From the NCBI GenBank assembly GCA_003354045.1, contig PIVZ01000003.1, forward strand, positions 1 to 40,038: a DNA stretch of 40,038 nucleotides, read 5' to 3'. Within the stretch, counting starts at the first letter, position 1. Every line of letters starts with the position of its first letter. The DNA is from a bacterium (GTDB lineage: Bacteria; Desulfobacterota; Binatia; UBA1149; CAITLU01). A model generated the notes under the pieces. That model made no database searches. It saw only the letters and a program-made list of their open reading frames with translations, and had not been told where the DNA came from. Positions 6,970-16,310 of the stretch are shown piece after piece. The position numbers and the translations under genes are program-made.

Positions 6970-7193
6970 CTCACATCGTTGATGCGCTTGTGAAGGGTGT
7001 CATGGTCGTCCTTGTTTTCCTTCCTGAAATCCTTCATGTCTTTCTTGACATCACGAATTGTCTCGTTGATGAAGACGAATTCCTTCCGCGTTGCCGTGAA
7101 GAATGAGCTCGCACGCCAGAGCATCACCCCGACTGTTGCAAACGTCCCGAGCGTGCCAACGACAGCGCCCCACTCCCTCAGTAGCTCCAGCAC
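6966..7193 (-). CDS. Membrane-anchored coiled-coil protein, lysis cluster, 75 aa
   Basis: GTG start at 7193 with GAGGAG upstream. Residues 9-27 are hydrophobic (AVVGTLGTFATVGVMLW), residues 35-74 a charged coiled coil (RDVKKDMKDFRKENKDDHD). Directly upstream of and overlapping the endolysin gene. Could be a holin accessory or an i-spanin alternative to the gene at 5786; not resolvable by eye. Confidence 0.55.
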   Translation of the reverse strand: MLELLREWGAVVGTLGTFATVGVMLWRASSFFTATRKEFVFINETIRDVKKDMKDFRKENKDDHDTLHKRINDVS

Positions 7194-7196
7194 GCC

Positions 7197-7427
7197 CTAC
7201 TCCTCATCGCAGATGTCGCCAGTTAGCCGCCCGTCGTCGCACAGTTCCTTGCGGTACTCGTCCACCGCCTTCTCGTCCTCTTGCTTCTGAATCTCGACCT
7301 CGACGTATTGTTCGATGCGCGTGATTCGCTTTTCCTTGTCCGTGTGCCCGTCTTCGGCAACGGCAACCCAACCGCCAACGCCAACGCCGATCAGCAGAAT
7401 CCACCAGTAGTCTTTAAGGATGCTCAT
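7197..7427 (-). CDS. Single-pass membrane protein, 76 aa
   Basis: ATG 7427 overlaps the preceding stop. One transmembrane span (WWILLIGVGVGGWVAVA, residues ~6-22) followed by an acidic helix and a Cys pair near the end (LCDDGRLTGDICDEE). Membrane-then-helix shape like the next gene; part of the lysis/membrane cluster. Function unknown. Confidence 0.55.
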   Translation of the reverse strand: MSILKDYWWILLIGVGVGGWVAVAEDGHTDKEKRITRIEQYVEVEIQKQEDEKAVDEYRKELCDDGRLTGDICDEE

Positions 7428-7669
7428 CAGTCCCGATACCTCCGCTCGACGCCATAGATCCAATAGTTCAGTTCGTCTGTGTTGAGCGGCATCATGTACC
7501 CGCGCATCGCATCATTGGCGCTAAAGACTAGAACCCACCTATCCCCAGCGGGTCGGCTGTCGATGTAGGCGCACGTCGCAGGATCCGCACTGAAGGCGGC
7601 GCTTGTCCACGACGCCATGCTGCCAGAGGCAACATTCGCAATCAGAAGCAGCAGGAGCGGCAGTCTCAC
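7427..7669 (-). CDS. Secreted small protein, 80 aa
   Basis: Signal peptide MRLPLLLLLIANVASGSMA, then a mature part of about 60 residues rich in aromatic residues (YWIYGVERRY). Overlaps the stop of the upstream secreted protein (ATGA) and the start of the downstream gene. Last member of the run of exported proteins after the tail fibre. No family recognised. Confidence 0.6.
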   Translation of the reverse strand: MRLPLLLLLIANVASGSMASWTSAAFSADPATCAYIDSRPAGDRWVLVFSANDAMRGYMMPLNTDELNYWIYGVERRYRD

Positions 7670-8505
7670 GGGATGCTTCCTCCGCGCCAGTTGTCGAAGC
7701 GTATTGCAGTAAACGCGAAATTATCGAACACGCCGACGTGCCGACCGTTGGCTATGCAGGCAGACGACGGGGCGGTGTCCCACGTATCGTCGCAGCCAGC
7801 GGTACAAATTTCATAGGACACTTGGCTAGGGTCTGTCGCCCAATTGGCAAAGGCTACAGGCGCATCTGCACCGTCGAAATGCCATGCCGTCAGTTTGACA
7901 GTATCGTCACGTCCACCGTCAGACGAGATGCCAAGTCCGTCACCAACAACCGGAGTTGCGAAATCACCACCGGCGACGGTGAACGATTTGAGAATCGTGC
8001 ATGTACTTCCGGTGCAGGCCCGAAGACTGATCGTCGTATCCCCCTCGAAGTGGAACCCGTAGAAACATGAATTCGCGTCGTATCCCATGTCCCCGCGTAT
8101 GGCTGGACCGCCGAGCCTCAAATCAGAGAGACTGAATAGCGAGATGCCGGAATACTGTGCAAGGCTCGCCACGCCCGGTTGTGCGTACAAAACGCTCGTG
8201 GCATTCGAAAGCGGCGCGAACAGTGCGACACTACCGGCAGTTCTCCACGTCGCGTTCGGGCTCTTCCAGTCGCACCGCTCCATCGGGCCTTCGTCGGCGC
8301 AAGGCGTTCGCACGGCGGCGCGCGTGAACGAATCAACCCACTCATAGTATCCCGGTGCGCCGCGAGTTGCGCCGCCTTGGCGGTAGCCGCCCTGTGTGCC
8401 CTGTTCGAGCAGTTCACCTTGCGTGCCGCACGGAGCAGCAGCACAGTACGCACTCGCCGATGGAGCAAGCATCAGCAGTAGTGCCGCAATGCAAAGGAAT
8501 CGCAT
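7666..8505 (-). CDS. Secreted Cys-containing beta-rich protein, 279 aa
   Basis: ATG 8505 begins a clear signal peptide (MRFLCIAALLLMLAPSASA-YC). The frame is open further upstream but the residues there are Arg-rich out-of-frame shadow. The mature protein contains ~10 Cys and alternating hydrophobic strands (CFYGFHFEGDTTISLRAC), like a lectin/LamG-type sandwich. Fold is a guess. It is the largest of the exported proteins downstream of the fibre. Confidence 0.65.
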   Translation of the reverse strand: MRFLCIAALLLMLAPSASAYCAAAPCGTQGELLEQGTQGGYRQGGATRGAPGYYEWVDSFTRAAVRTPCADEGPMERCDWKSPNATWRTAGSVALFAPLSNATSVLYAQPGVASLAQYSGISLFSLSDLRLGGPAIRGDMGYDANSCFYGFHFEGDTTISLRACTGSTCTILKSFTVAGGDFATPVVGDGLGISSDGGRDDTVKLTAWHFDGADAPVAFANWATDPSQVSYEICTAGCDDTWDTAPSSACIANGRHVGVFDNFAFTAIRFDNWRGGSIP

Positions 8506-8507
8506 AC

Positions 8508-8972
8508 TCAACCCCCGCCGTGGCAAGTCACCTGCGTGCGCGGCTTTTCCGTGCCGGGGTCGCCGTCTCCAACGACCGTGATCCAGCCAGCCGCTGCACC
8601 CCAGATGATGTCGTCGTCGGCTGCACCACTCAGCGTGGCGTTCAGCACGATTTGGCAGTGGTTTGTGGAGTACGTCGGCTCCAAGCAGTGATAGACGTTG
8701 ACATTCATCGTCCCGCCTGGAGTGGCGCTGTCTACGTCTGCATCGTACAGAACGGTATATTTCATACAGTGCGAGACGGCGAGCAGCGGCGGCGTCGTGT
8801 CGTGCGGATCGTCTTCGTTGTAGTCGAAGCACCGCATATCGTTCTTGCCGATGGTGTTGCTCGTGGTCCCAGATTCAGCAGCGCCGCAAGTCTTCCAATC
8901 GTATGCCGTGGCGGTGCCGGCAAGGAGCAGCCCGAGCAAGAGCCCGAGTGTAATCGAAATGAGATTCTTCAT
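8508..8972 (-). CDS. Secreted protein, paralog of the gene at 9931-10365
   Basis: ATG 8972 is set by GAGGAGGACAAC directly upstream. Signal peptide MKNLISITLGLLLGLLLAG ending TATA-YD. The mature part shares order and spacing of motifs with the 9931-10365 product: W-x-x-C, an F-x-x-N-E-D turn, YDAD, an N-x-T-L-x-G-A strand, G-A-A-A and a final V-x-C. Probably a small Cys-stabilised beta protein. Overlaps the upstream gene by about 98 bases. Confidence 0.7.
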   Translation of the reverse strand: MKNLISITLGLLLGLLLAGTATAYDWKTCGAAESGTTSNTIGKNDMRCFDYNEDDPHDTTPPLLAVSHCMKYTVLYDADVDSATPGGTMNVNVYHCLEPTYSTNHCQIVLNATLSGAADDDIIWGAAAGWITVVGDGDPGTEKPRTQVTCHGGG

Positions 8973-9366
8973 GTTGTCCTCCTCCGTCACCGTCTGCAAG
9001 GTTCCCGTCGTCGCACGCCTCACCGAATTCGGTGTCCAGCGTGCCGTCGCCGCAAGCCGCCTTCGGAGGGTTCTGCCATGTGGATGCAAACGCATTGACC
9101 GCGAGCCCGACAGAATCAGCCACCGATGCCTCTGCGGTGCGTGTAGAACTGACGACCTCGCCATTCAGCATTCCCATTCGCAGGAAGGCCGTCACGCAGA
9201 TGTCGTTCGACCATTCTGCTGACCGAACCTTCAACTCCAGGCGAAGTTCCTCACACAGTTCAATGCTGCGAGTAACGTTGGCTGCCGGGACCGTGCATGT
9301 CAGATCCACCGCCTGCGCTTGCCCGGCGACGAACAATGACGCAAAAATAATGACAAAATACTTCAT
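8875..9366 (-). CDS. Secreted protein with a myxococcus-type Cys-rich (DUF4215-like) motif, 163 aa
   Basis: ATG 9366 opens a signal peptide (MKYFVIIFASLFVAGQAQA-VD) with AGGAGAACCC upstream. The mature part has a helix with Cys, then CGDGTLDTEFGEACDDGN and DGDG, which matches the CGDG...GExCDDGN...DGDGC pattern of the DUF4215 repeat found in many secreted myxobacterial and marine proteins. The final Cys of that motif is replaced by Gly, where the frame runs on into the ribosome-binding site of the next gene. The last ~35 residues overlap that gene and may be a worn or extended tail. Confidence 0.6.
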   Translation of the reverse strand: MKYFVIIFASLFVAGQAQAVDLTCTVPAANVTRSIELCEELRLELKVRSAEWSNDICVTAFLRMGMLNGEVVSSTRTAEASVADSVGLAVNAFASTWQNPPKAACGDGTLDTEFGEACDDGNLADGDGGGQHEESHFDYTRALARAAPCRHRHGIRLEDLRRC

Positions 9367-9374
9367 GGGTTCTC

Positions 9375-9920
9375 CTAGTTGATTCTTTTGCCATAGACAA
9401 TCACTGAGTAGCCTGCGGCCGAGCCGGTACACGCACACGTACCGCTTACACAGCCATCCGGACCAGTTGCGTTGGATGGTGCATCGTGCCTGGCGACCAG
9501 TATGTTGTTTACAGAAACGGTCGTGTTGGCTAGGTCGGTTTGCGTTTCGGAATCCCCGACAGCTTTTAGGTTCGGGCTTCCGATAAAGAATGTCGCCACA
9601 GTCGCCCCGCCGTTGTCGAGAATCAAGTCGCAACCCTCAGTGCCGGTAAGCGGTGCAACGATAATCCCGACATCTACCCTGGTTATCAGTAGATCATGTC
9701 CAGGGATCACCATCTTCGAACTACCGTTGCAAGCGGCATCGGACGCCAGGGTCTGCCCAACTGATGCACACGTACCCTGCACGAACGCGCCATCATTTAG
9801 TGTGTAGTAGGCAATCGGGTATTCTTGCTCCCCCGGCCCCTTCTTGAGCCGAGTGCTCTGGGCAAACACAGGCAGCGCAATCAGCAGCGCGAGAATCAGT
9901 AGAACGATTGATCGTTTCAT
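9375..9920 (-). CDS. Secreted beta-rich protein, 181 aa
   Basis: Signal peptide MKRSIVLLILALLIALPVFA-QS. The mature part shows alternating strands (HDLLITRVDVGIIVAPL) and six or more Cys, ending TCACTGSAAGYSVIVYGKRIN. No catalytic motif seen. Lies between two other exported proteins; possibly a virion appendage or surface-acting protein exported during infection. Confidence 0.65.
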   Translation of the reverse strand: MKRSIVLLILALLIALPVFAQSTRLKKGPGEQEYPIAYYTLNDGAFVQGTCASVGQTLASDAACNGSSKMVIPGHDLLITRVDVGIIVAPLTGTEGCDLILDNGGATVATFFIGSPNLKAVGDSETQTDLANTTVSVNNILVARHDAPSNATGPDGCVSGTCACTGSAAGYSVIVYGKRIN

Positions 9921-9930
9921 TGCGTTGCTC

Positions 9931-10365
9931 CTAGTTGCACTTCACGAGGACGCGGGGGGTGGTCAATACCGGATCGGTAGTGCCCTGCGCGTAAATGAAC
10001 GCAGCCGCCGCACCCAATATCTCGAACGACGTGCTGGCACCCGTCAGCGTCACGTTGTCGATGGGCTTGCAAGAGTCCGTGCTGACCGTGGTCGAGACGC
10101 AGCTAAGAACCCGAATCGTTGTAGTGAACTCGGCCCCCGTATCGTCCGCGTCATACACGATGTCGATGTTGTCGCAGGCATCAACACGGAGAATCGGGCT
10201 CTGCAAGTCCTCAGTCGAAAGGTCTTCGTTCATCTCGAAGCAGGCGATCTGACCGGGCTGCAACATCGGCCCTATCGCCACGTCGTTGATGCAATCCTCC
10301 CATACCGCGCCCGCTGCGGGACCGGCGAGAAGGAGTGCCGCTATCAGGATGCCGATGTTCTTCAT
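9931..10365 (-). CDS. Secreted protein, paralog of the gene at 8508-8972
   Basis: ATG 10365 follows GGAGGACGAC; the frame reaches 10395 but that start overlaps the fibre gene. Signal peptide MKNIGILIAALLLAGPAAG-AV. Mature motifs W-x-x-C, CFEMNED, YDADD, NVTLTGA, GAAAAFI and VLVKC line up with the 8508-8972 product, so the two arose by duplication. Immediately follows the tail fibre gene. Confidence 0.7.
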   Translation of the reverse strand: MKNIGILIAALLLAGPAAGAVWEDCINDVAIGPMLQPGQIACFEMNEDLSTEDLQSPILRVDACDNIDIVYDADDTGAEFTTTIRVLSCVSTTVSTDSCKPIDNVTLTGASTSFEILGAAAAFIYAQGTTDPVLTTPRVLVKCN

Positions 10366-10375
10366 GTCGTCCTCC

Positions 10376-11089
10376 TTACCACCACCCGTGAACAAAGAAC
10401 TTCCACGAGGCGAGTGTGATTGCTACCAGCGACCCGGTCGTTAGCGACCGCACCGCAGGGTTGTTCGTTTCGCAGACGTAGAAGCTGAGGTTCGTCGCGT
10501 CGGCCCAGACCGTGATACCACCGGCTGCCGTCACGTCTGCGCCTGTCGCCATGCCGCCGATGCCCCACGCCACTTCGTCGCCGACTGCGTAGCCATGTTC
10601 GGCCGAGAGGCATTGCGCGTAGGCTCGGATATGCTTCGGTGGGAAGGTCAGCGAGTGCGCCGTGCTGTACTCCTGATCGAGCGTCATCGTGGCCGCGTTG
10701 GTGGATTCGGCATTCGGGATGGCGCGGAGCATCTCCTGATGCCGCATCGCGCCCTTGTCGATGGCGTCCGCATGAGACGAGTCGCTGAACGGGCCGCTTG
10801 CCGTGTAGGTGTACGTCTGGGTGAGTGGCGTGACGCGCTCCACCTCCCACGTCACCGTGGCGGGGAAGTTCGTAGCGCCGCTGATGGGAACAACCGCACC
10901 GGTTGACCCGCTGCCGCCGGTTACCGAATAGTGCGTGTCGAGCGTCAACTCTGTGCGGGCACCTGTGGCGGTCACGACCTTGACGACTCGGATTTCCGAT
11001 GTGGCGTAGAACTCGAATGTGACCGTCTGCGAGCTTTGGTCGCCGGTTCCCGTGAAGCTGAGTTTTTTGTTGGTGGTTGTTACGCTCAT
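10376..11089 (-). CDS. Tail fibre protein with T7-type N-terminal domain
   Basis: 237 aa. The N-terminal ~120 residues follow the tail-fibre attachment domain seen in T7-like phages: FTGTGDQ, then VTFEFYATSEIRVV, LTLDTHYSVTGGSGSTG, ERVTPLTQTYTY, GPFSDSSHADAIDK, and M-R-x-Q-E. The C-terminal ~110 residues form a beta domain (GITVWADATNLSFYVCETNN). It is short, so receptor binding may depend on further proteins, perhaps the exported ones downstream. ATGA overlap with the internal virion protein gene. Confidence 0.8.
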   Translation of the reverse strand: MSVTTTNKKLSFTGTGDQSSQTVTFEFYATSEIRVVKVVTATGARTELTLDTHYSVTGGSGSTGAVVPISGATNFPATVTWEVERVTPLTQTYTYTASGPFSDSSHADAIDKGAMRHQEMLRAIPNAESTNAATMTLDQEYSTAHSLTFPPKHIRAYAQCLSAEHGYAVGDEVAWGIGGMATGADVTAAGGITVWADATNLSFYVCETNNPAVRSLTTGSLVAITLASWKFFVHGWW

Positions 11090-14000
11090 TGCATCAAAGC
11101 CTCCCGTGCCGCAACGCGCTTGGCTTCCTGTTGCGTTCGGATGAAGTCGCGGAACTGGTCAAACTGCTCGCCTTGGAAATCACTCTCGATTCCACGCGGC
11201 GGCGCAATGGCGTTCTGCGCCGAGCGCCTGAACCGCGTTACCTCGCCGCGAATCCAAAGCGACTTCGTGCCGTCGGGGCCGTCGGTCTTCATGTTGTAGA
11301 TTTCGCTGATACCGCTGACGTTTCCCGACACAACGGCACTGAGCCATTCTTCAGCGCCCATGCCGTGCGCGTTCTCCAAGGCGTGCCCTGCCAACTCGAC
11401 GTACTTCTCGTACACCTCGGGGAACTGGCGCATGTTCACGTCAACGCCTTGGAATGTGGTCTTCTTTCGGATGCGCTGGACGCTCATGCCCTGAGCGGAA
11501 ATCTCTTCGTCGATGGGGGACTGCTTGACCCTCGACGCCTTGATCGGTGATGTCACGTCAATGATGCGACTGAGTGACGGGCTGTACCCCTGCTCACTCG
11601 TCACGACCTTGCCCCACAGGTCGCGCCGCCGGGTGAGCGATGCCTGCCATATCGGAATCATCGACTGCACCGCCTCAGCAACGCCCACCGGGTCTGAGCG
11701 CGTCGGGTCGGTCAGTTTGGTGGCGCTCCGCAACAACGTGTGGGCAGGAACGAATGAAGACACCAACCGCTCGACCACCACGCCGCCGTACCGCTCCGGG
11801 TCTTTCACCGCATCGACGAGTTGCGACATCGAATAGAAATACGATTTGTTGAGCGAGGTCGTAGCCGTTGCAAGCGTCGCTGCCGCGATGATCTCTGCGG
11901 CCCCGGCAGCGTCCTCTTCGTCCACGTCGTAGTCGTCTATGACTTGCTGCACGTTGGCCGCAATCGAGAACACGAAGCCCGCCGGGTCTGTCCGACTGTA
12001 CGGGTAGTAGGTGTCGCCAACCCGAATGCTCTCGAACCTGACGCCCCTGCGCGTGGCGGCTTCGCGCTCGCCAGCATTGTTGGGGGCCACGCCCGTGATG
12101 TAGCCGTGTGCCGTGAGGTCTGATACTGCGGCGAGAACCGTTGCGCCCACGGCAAGTCGCGCCTTCGCGATTTCGGCCTCGGCCCCACCAGCAGCGATGT
12201 TCTTTCGGAAGTTGGCGTTGAGGTGCGAGAGCGCCGGAACTCGCTCGAACGAATACGACATGAGCTTTGTCGGGATCTTCACGAAAGGCAGAACGACCGT
12301 GGTTGCAAGTCTGCCAAGCGCAATGAACACATCGCCCGGACCACCGCGCATCTGCCCGCCACGCCGCAGGGCCACCATCACCTTTCCGATGGTCCCAACG
12401 TCATCTTGGAATGTGCTGTATAGCGCCATGTCGGCGGCGGCAATGCGGATCTTCTCGGGCGGGTCATTGACGAACTTCACATAGTTCGCGGCGATCTCGT
12501 CTGCTGTGCCGCCAAGTTCAAACGCTGCGCGATGCGCCTGCGCGTGGAGTTCCATGCTGTAGCCGACCGACTTGAACAAGAAGTCTTCCGCGCCCAGCGC
12601 CTTGCCGGGCAGGCGAGTGGCCGCACCAGCAAAGTCCACCGCGCGCCCCAACCCTGATTTCTCCGCAAGACCGAACGCCTTGCTGGAAATCTTCGGCTCG
12701 GGCATGTCCAGCTTGCTGCCCTCGCGGATGTACCGATGCGAAAGGGATTCGCTCGCAGCGTCCACGCTCTGCCCGCGAACGCGCTGCGCTGCCAAACTGA
12801 ACAGGTCATTGATGCCGACCATCAGCCCGTGGAACTGCGCCATCGACTCGCCGGGGGCAACACCGCCGCCCTGCGCGAAGACCTTCTCTGCGACGAACCG
12901 CTCGACGAGGTTGTTTGTGAGAACGATGGAGTTGCCGAGATTGTTGACAATGTGCGTGGATGGAGTCCAGAGGAGCCCGAGAACGAACGACTCCTGCACC
13001 GCCTCGATAGTGCGCGCCATGCGCCCACGACGCATCATTGCGCCGAGCTGCCCCGGCGTGGCCCCATTGGCTGCCGCAGACGCGATCCTGTCAGCGAGCA
13101 GGGCGGTTACCTTCTCGCCACCGGATGCTTCGAGTAGTTGATTGAGCATCCGGCCCTGCTCGTTCGTTCCGCCGACCTTGATGTTCCACGACTGGAGTGC
13201 GCGGGCCGTCTCTGCGCGTGCGCCAAGCACCTGTTCATTGATGGCTTCGAACGCCACGAGTGCCTTGCGGAACTTGAACTGATCGACCGGGCCTGCGTTG
13301 GGTGCTCTCGCAGCAGTGGCAAGATCAACCACTTGTGTCGCCGCGCTATCCCAGACCTTGCGGAATGCAACGGACTCCTCGGCGTTGAGCGTTTGCCCGC
13401 GCCTGCGACGGAGCACACCGCGGGCGGTAAGCCCGAGCCGATCCGCCGCTTCTTCTGTCAGTTGGTTGGGCCGAACGTGCCTGCGGGCTCTCGCCGTGGA
13501 CTCCGCGAAGATGTCCGTCACCTCTTGGAACAACGCAGTCACATCCTCGGGGCTGTCAATTCGCTCCAGATTGACTTCGATCTTCGTCTCTTCGAGCGCG
13601 GCGAGAGCCGTGATTTCTTCCCGACTAATGTTGTCCGTGCCGAACTTCGCCTCGATGCGCTTTTCGGCGTCGGCCAGCCGCTTCGCTCCGGTTTCGGCGG
13701 TGACGAGCCTCGGGCCGTCGAGCGGCCCAATGGACGCAGCGCCCTCGGGCAGAGAGTTTCCGGCGGCTAGATCAAGCCGCTGCTGCGCTTCGGCAATTTT
13801 CGCGTCGATCTCTTCCGCCCTGCCTTGTTGTGCGGACTTCTGCGCGTCGGTGGCATCGGCGGGAAGCGGCTCGGAAAGCGCAAGCTTCTCGCTCTCCAGC
13901 GCCTCGCGCGCCTGCGTCACCCGGTCATCAATCGTGGCCTTCGCGGCGCTCGCGATCTCTTTCTCTTTGGCGATCCGCTTGGCAGCACGACCGGCCTTGA

Positions 14001-14811
14001 TGACACGGAGCCCCTGAAGCACGCCATCTGCCACGATGCCGAGCCCGAAGTCCTCCACACCGTTCTTGAGACGGTTGACGACTGCGGGGTCTTCCTCATC
14101 GCGGGACATGAACTCGTCAATCGGCCCGCGAAGGTCGGGGTTCTCCTCGACGAAGGATTCGAGTGCGCCCTCGAGCGGGTCCATCACGAGGAAACTCGAC
14201 ATGAACCCAGCAACGGCATCGCCGGCGATGCGAGCGGCAGCGCCCGTCAATCCGTGCGCCTGCCGGAACTTGTTCACCTGCCCGACGAGCGGCACGAATG
14301 CCGACATGAACTTCACACCCTCGCGCACGACCGTTCCGCCCATCCCGCGCGGGTCGGGAACCTCGGGCAGACCCTTGCGCGCTATCGCGGCGGGAGTGAT
14401 CGAGCGATACTTCTCCATGATGCGGTCTGCTGCGTCGTCAGACATCACGCCATGCAGCGCGAACTCTCGCATGTCGTCGATGGCGTCGAGCGTACCCACG
14501 ACCGCATCGCGCACGCCGCCGACGGTCTGGAGTGGAACCTGCCGAACCGTGTCGATAGCGGCGCTACCGACGGACTTGACTGCGCCCGCACCCGCCCTCA
14601 CCACGCCCGCAGCCGATGTTGAGTCCGCTGCCGTCGGCTGCCGCTCTTGCGCAAGCTCAAACTTGCGCTCCGCAATCATCGCGTCGATCTCGTCGGAGGC
14701 GATCTCCGTACCGCGATCCTGTCGGTACTTCGCGTAGGGCTGCGACAGATCCTCGGTCACTTCGGCGGGAACCGGATTCGCGTCTTCAGGCGTCAGGATG
14801 GGCTCGGTCAT
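11086..14811 (-). CDS. Large internal virion / DNA ejection protein (T7 gp16-like position)
   Basis: 1241 aa, the last of three overlapping internal virion genes after tail tubular protein B. Mainly helical with long Ala/Glu/Arg stretches. Residues around 610-630 include WTPSTHIVNNLGNSIVLTNN, a motif common in very large podophage ejection proteins. No lytic transglycosylase motif is visible. Predicted to be packed in the capsid and ejected to form the DNA channel. Assignment rests on size, order and the THIVNNLGN motif. Confidence 0.75.
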   Translation of the reverse strand: MTEPILTPEDANPVPAEVTEDLSQPYAKYRQDRGTEIASDEIDAMIAERKFELAQERQPTAADSTSAAGVVRAGAGAVKSVGSAAIDTVRQVPLQTVGGVRDAVVGTLDAIDDMREFALHGVMSDDAADRIMEKYRSITPAAIARKGLPEVPDPRGMGGTVVREGVKFMSAFVPLVGQVNKFRQAHGLTGAAARIAGDAVAGFMSSFLVMDPLEGALESFVEENPDLRGPIDEFMSRDEEDPAVVNRLKNGVEDFGLGIVADGVLQGLRVIKAGRAAKRIAKEKEIASAAKATIDDRVTQAREALESEKLALSEPLPADATDAQKSAQQGRAEEIDAKIAEAQQRLDLAAGNSLPEGAASIGPLDGPRLVTAETGAKRLADAEKRIEAKFGTDNISREEITALAALEETKIEVNLERIDSPEDVTALFQEVTDIFAESTARARRHVRPNQLTEEAADRLGLTARGVLRRRRGQTLNAEESVAFRKVWDSAATQVVDLATAARAPNAGPVDQFKFRKALVAFEAINEQVLGARAETARALQSWNIKVGGTNEQGRMLNQLLEASGGEKVTALLADRIASAAANGATPGQLGAMMRRGRMARTIEAVQESFVLGLLWTPSTHIVNNLGNSIVLTNNLVERFVAEKVFAQGGGVAPGESMAQFHGLMVGINDLFSLAAQRVRGQSVDAASESLSHRYIREGSKLDMPEPKISSKAFGLAEKSGLGRAVDFAGAATRLPGKALGAEDFLFKSVGYSMELHAQAHRAAFELGGTADEIAANYVKFVNDPPEKIRIAAADMALYSTFQDDVGTIGKVMVALRRGGQMRGGPGDVFIALGRLATTVVLPFVKIPTKLMSYSFERVPALSHLNANFRKNIAAGGAEAEIAKARLAVGATVLAAVSDLTAHGYITGVAPNNAGEREAATRRGVRFESIRVGDTYYPYSRTDPAGFVFSIAANVQQVIDDYDVDEEDAAGAAEIIAAATLATATTSLNKSYFYSMSQLVDAVKDPERYGGVVVERLVSSFVPAHTLLRSATKLTDPTRSDPVGVAEAVQSMIPIWQASLTRRRDLWGKVVTSEQGYSPSLSRIIDVTSPIKASRVKQSPIDEEISAQGMSVQRIRKKTTFQGVDVNMRQFPEVYEKYVELAGHALENAHGMGAEEWLSAVVSGNVSGISEIYNMKTDGPDGTKSLWIRGEVTRFRRSAQNAIAPPRGIESDFQGEQFDQFRDFIRTQQEAKRVAAREALMQ

Positions 14812-16310
14812 TGACTGGCACTCTTCCGCGCGGCCTGCGCCTTCCTGAGTGCATCCCAGTCTCGAATCAAGTCCAATTCGCGCTTGTACTCTCGCTCGGT
14901 GATCTCCCCAGAGCCGAGGTCACGATCCAGCGCGGCCTTGGAACGCGCAAACACATCAGCGTCGATCTGCTTCCGGTCGCTGATGAAGCCGAGTGACTTG
15001 TACGGGAAGGGCATACTCAGGGCGATGTCTACATCCAAGGCCGAGTACCGTTCGGTCAGGTCGGCCTCCTTCTCCCGTATCTCTTGCGTCGTCGCGTTTT
15101 GATGCTCGCCCCACCAATCATCGAACTCGTTGAGCGCCTGATCCTTCAGGTTCTTCTGCGCGGCTTCGATCACGGGCTCTTTGAACGTGACAAGACTCAG
15201 TTTGCTATCGAGCCTCTCGCGTGCCGTGTTGTACGGCTGCCCCGGAACGAAGTCGAGCACACGGGAGCGAGCCTTTGCCCGCATACTCATGGCGGTGCCC
15301 GGCCGGATCCACCCGGCACCCACCGCCCTGTCGATGGTGCTGACGACATCGGGGTCTTTCCGGTCCAGTTCGTCTTCGATGATCCCAAGCGTGAACGGAT
15401 CGTCTTGAACGTCCTCGCCTTCCGGCCCGTCGAATCGGTCCATCAGCATCTTGGTTTTCGTCGCTGGCAGCCGCTTGCGGTAATCCGCCAAGTCTTCGTT
15501 CGTGAACGTGCCGTCGCGGATCTCAATCAAGCCCTGCTCGAAGAGGTCGTCTTCGGCCTGAGTGATTGCCTTTTCTGCCTCGCGGTCCCGACGGTTGAGG
15601 ATGGTCGCGGCCCTGCTCTCGAATCGGAACCGCTCGCCCTCGTCGAGATTTGCATACCTGTCCGTGTTCCCGAGCAGTTCGGCCGGGTTTTCACTGAGCA
15701 GTCGCGTGGCGTCGTCTTCGTCGATGTCGTGATCGAGGCGCAGGAGCGCCTTCGCTGTTTCCGTCGTTCCGGCGTGCGGCTCCAGTAGCAGGATGTCTTC
15801 GCGCGCAGACTCCACCGCCATTTCCCGGGTGAGAGGATCGCCAGCAGCAGCAATCTGCTGTCGGTGCTGAAGAATCATGCGCGGCATACTCGCGAGCACG
15901 TTTTCCCGCCGCCTTGTGTCCCGAACGCCGAGGGCTTCAACCTCTCCGATCTGCTGATTGACGGCGAAGAAGGATTCAAGCTGCGAGGAAACGGCATCAT
16001 CCTCGACCGTGGACATCACGGCGTCGAAGTCCTGCTGCGTACCCTCGCTGAACGCCTCGGGGATGCCCTCCACGTCCTGCGCGAGTTCGGCTTCCTGCTT
16101 CCGTCGCAGCAGACTCGCGGCAAGTTCGCCCTTCTTCTCGGCAAACATCACCGCCCGTTGCTGCGCGTTCTCCTCGTCCTGAATCGCAAACGCCAGATCC
16201 GAAATCTGTTGCATCGCCCCGGCAGCAGCGTTCGGCACCCGCGTAGTCGTCTCAATCGGGACTGCTCCAGATCGGACGGCTCGTGCGACTGTGGGGACGG
16301 GGAGTTGCAT
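14808..16310 (-). CDS. Internal virion protein (T7 gp15-like position)
   Basis: 500 aa, almost wholly helical, acidic and Gln/Arg-rich, with a mid-section of dense charge (DREAEKAITQAEDDLFEQG). Gene order (adjacent small protein, then this, then the 1241-aa protein) matches the gp14-gp15-gp16 ejection set. No enzyme motifs. Overlaps both neighbours by 1-4 bases. Confidence 0.7.
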   Translation of the reverse strand: MQLPVPTVARAVRSGAVPIETTTRVPNAAAGAMQQISDLAFAIQDEENAQQRAVMFAEKKGELAASLLRRKQEAELAQDVEGIPEAFSEGTQQDFDAVMSTVEDDAVSSQLESFFAVNQQIGEVEALGVRDTRRRENVLASMPRMILQHRQQIAAAGDPLTREMAVESAREDILLLEPHAGTTETAKALLRLDHDIDEDDATRLLSENPAELLGNTDRYANLDEGERFRFESRAATILNRRDREAEKAITQAEDDLFEQGLIEIRDGTFTNEDLADYRKRLPATKTKMLMDRFDGPEGEDVQDDPFTLGIIEDELDRKDPDVVSTIDRAVGAGWIRPGTAMSMRAKARSRVLDFVPGQPYNTARERLDSKLSLVTFKEPVIEAAQKNLKDQALNEFDDWWGEHQNATTQEIREKEADLTERYSALDVDIALSMPFPYKSLGFISDRKQIDADVFARSKAALDRDLGSGEITEREYKRELDLIRDWDALRKAQAARKSASQ

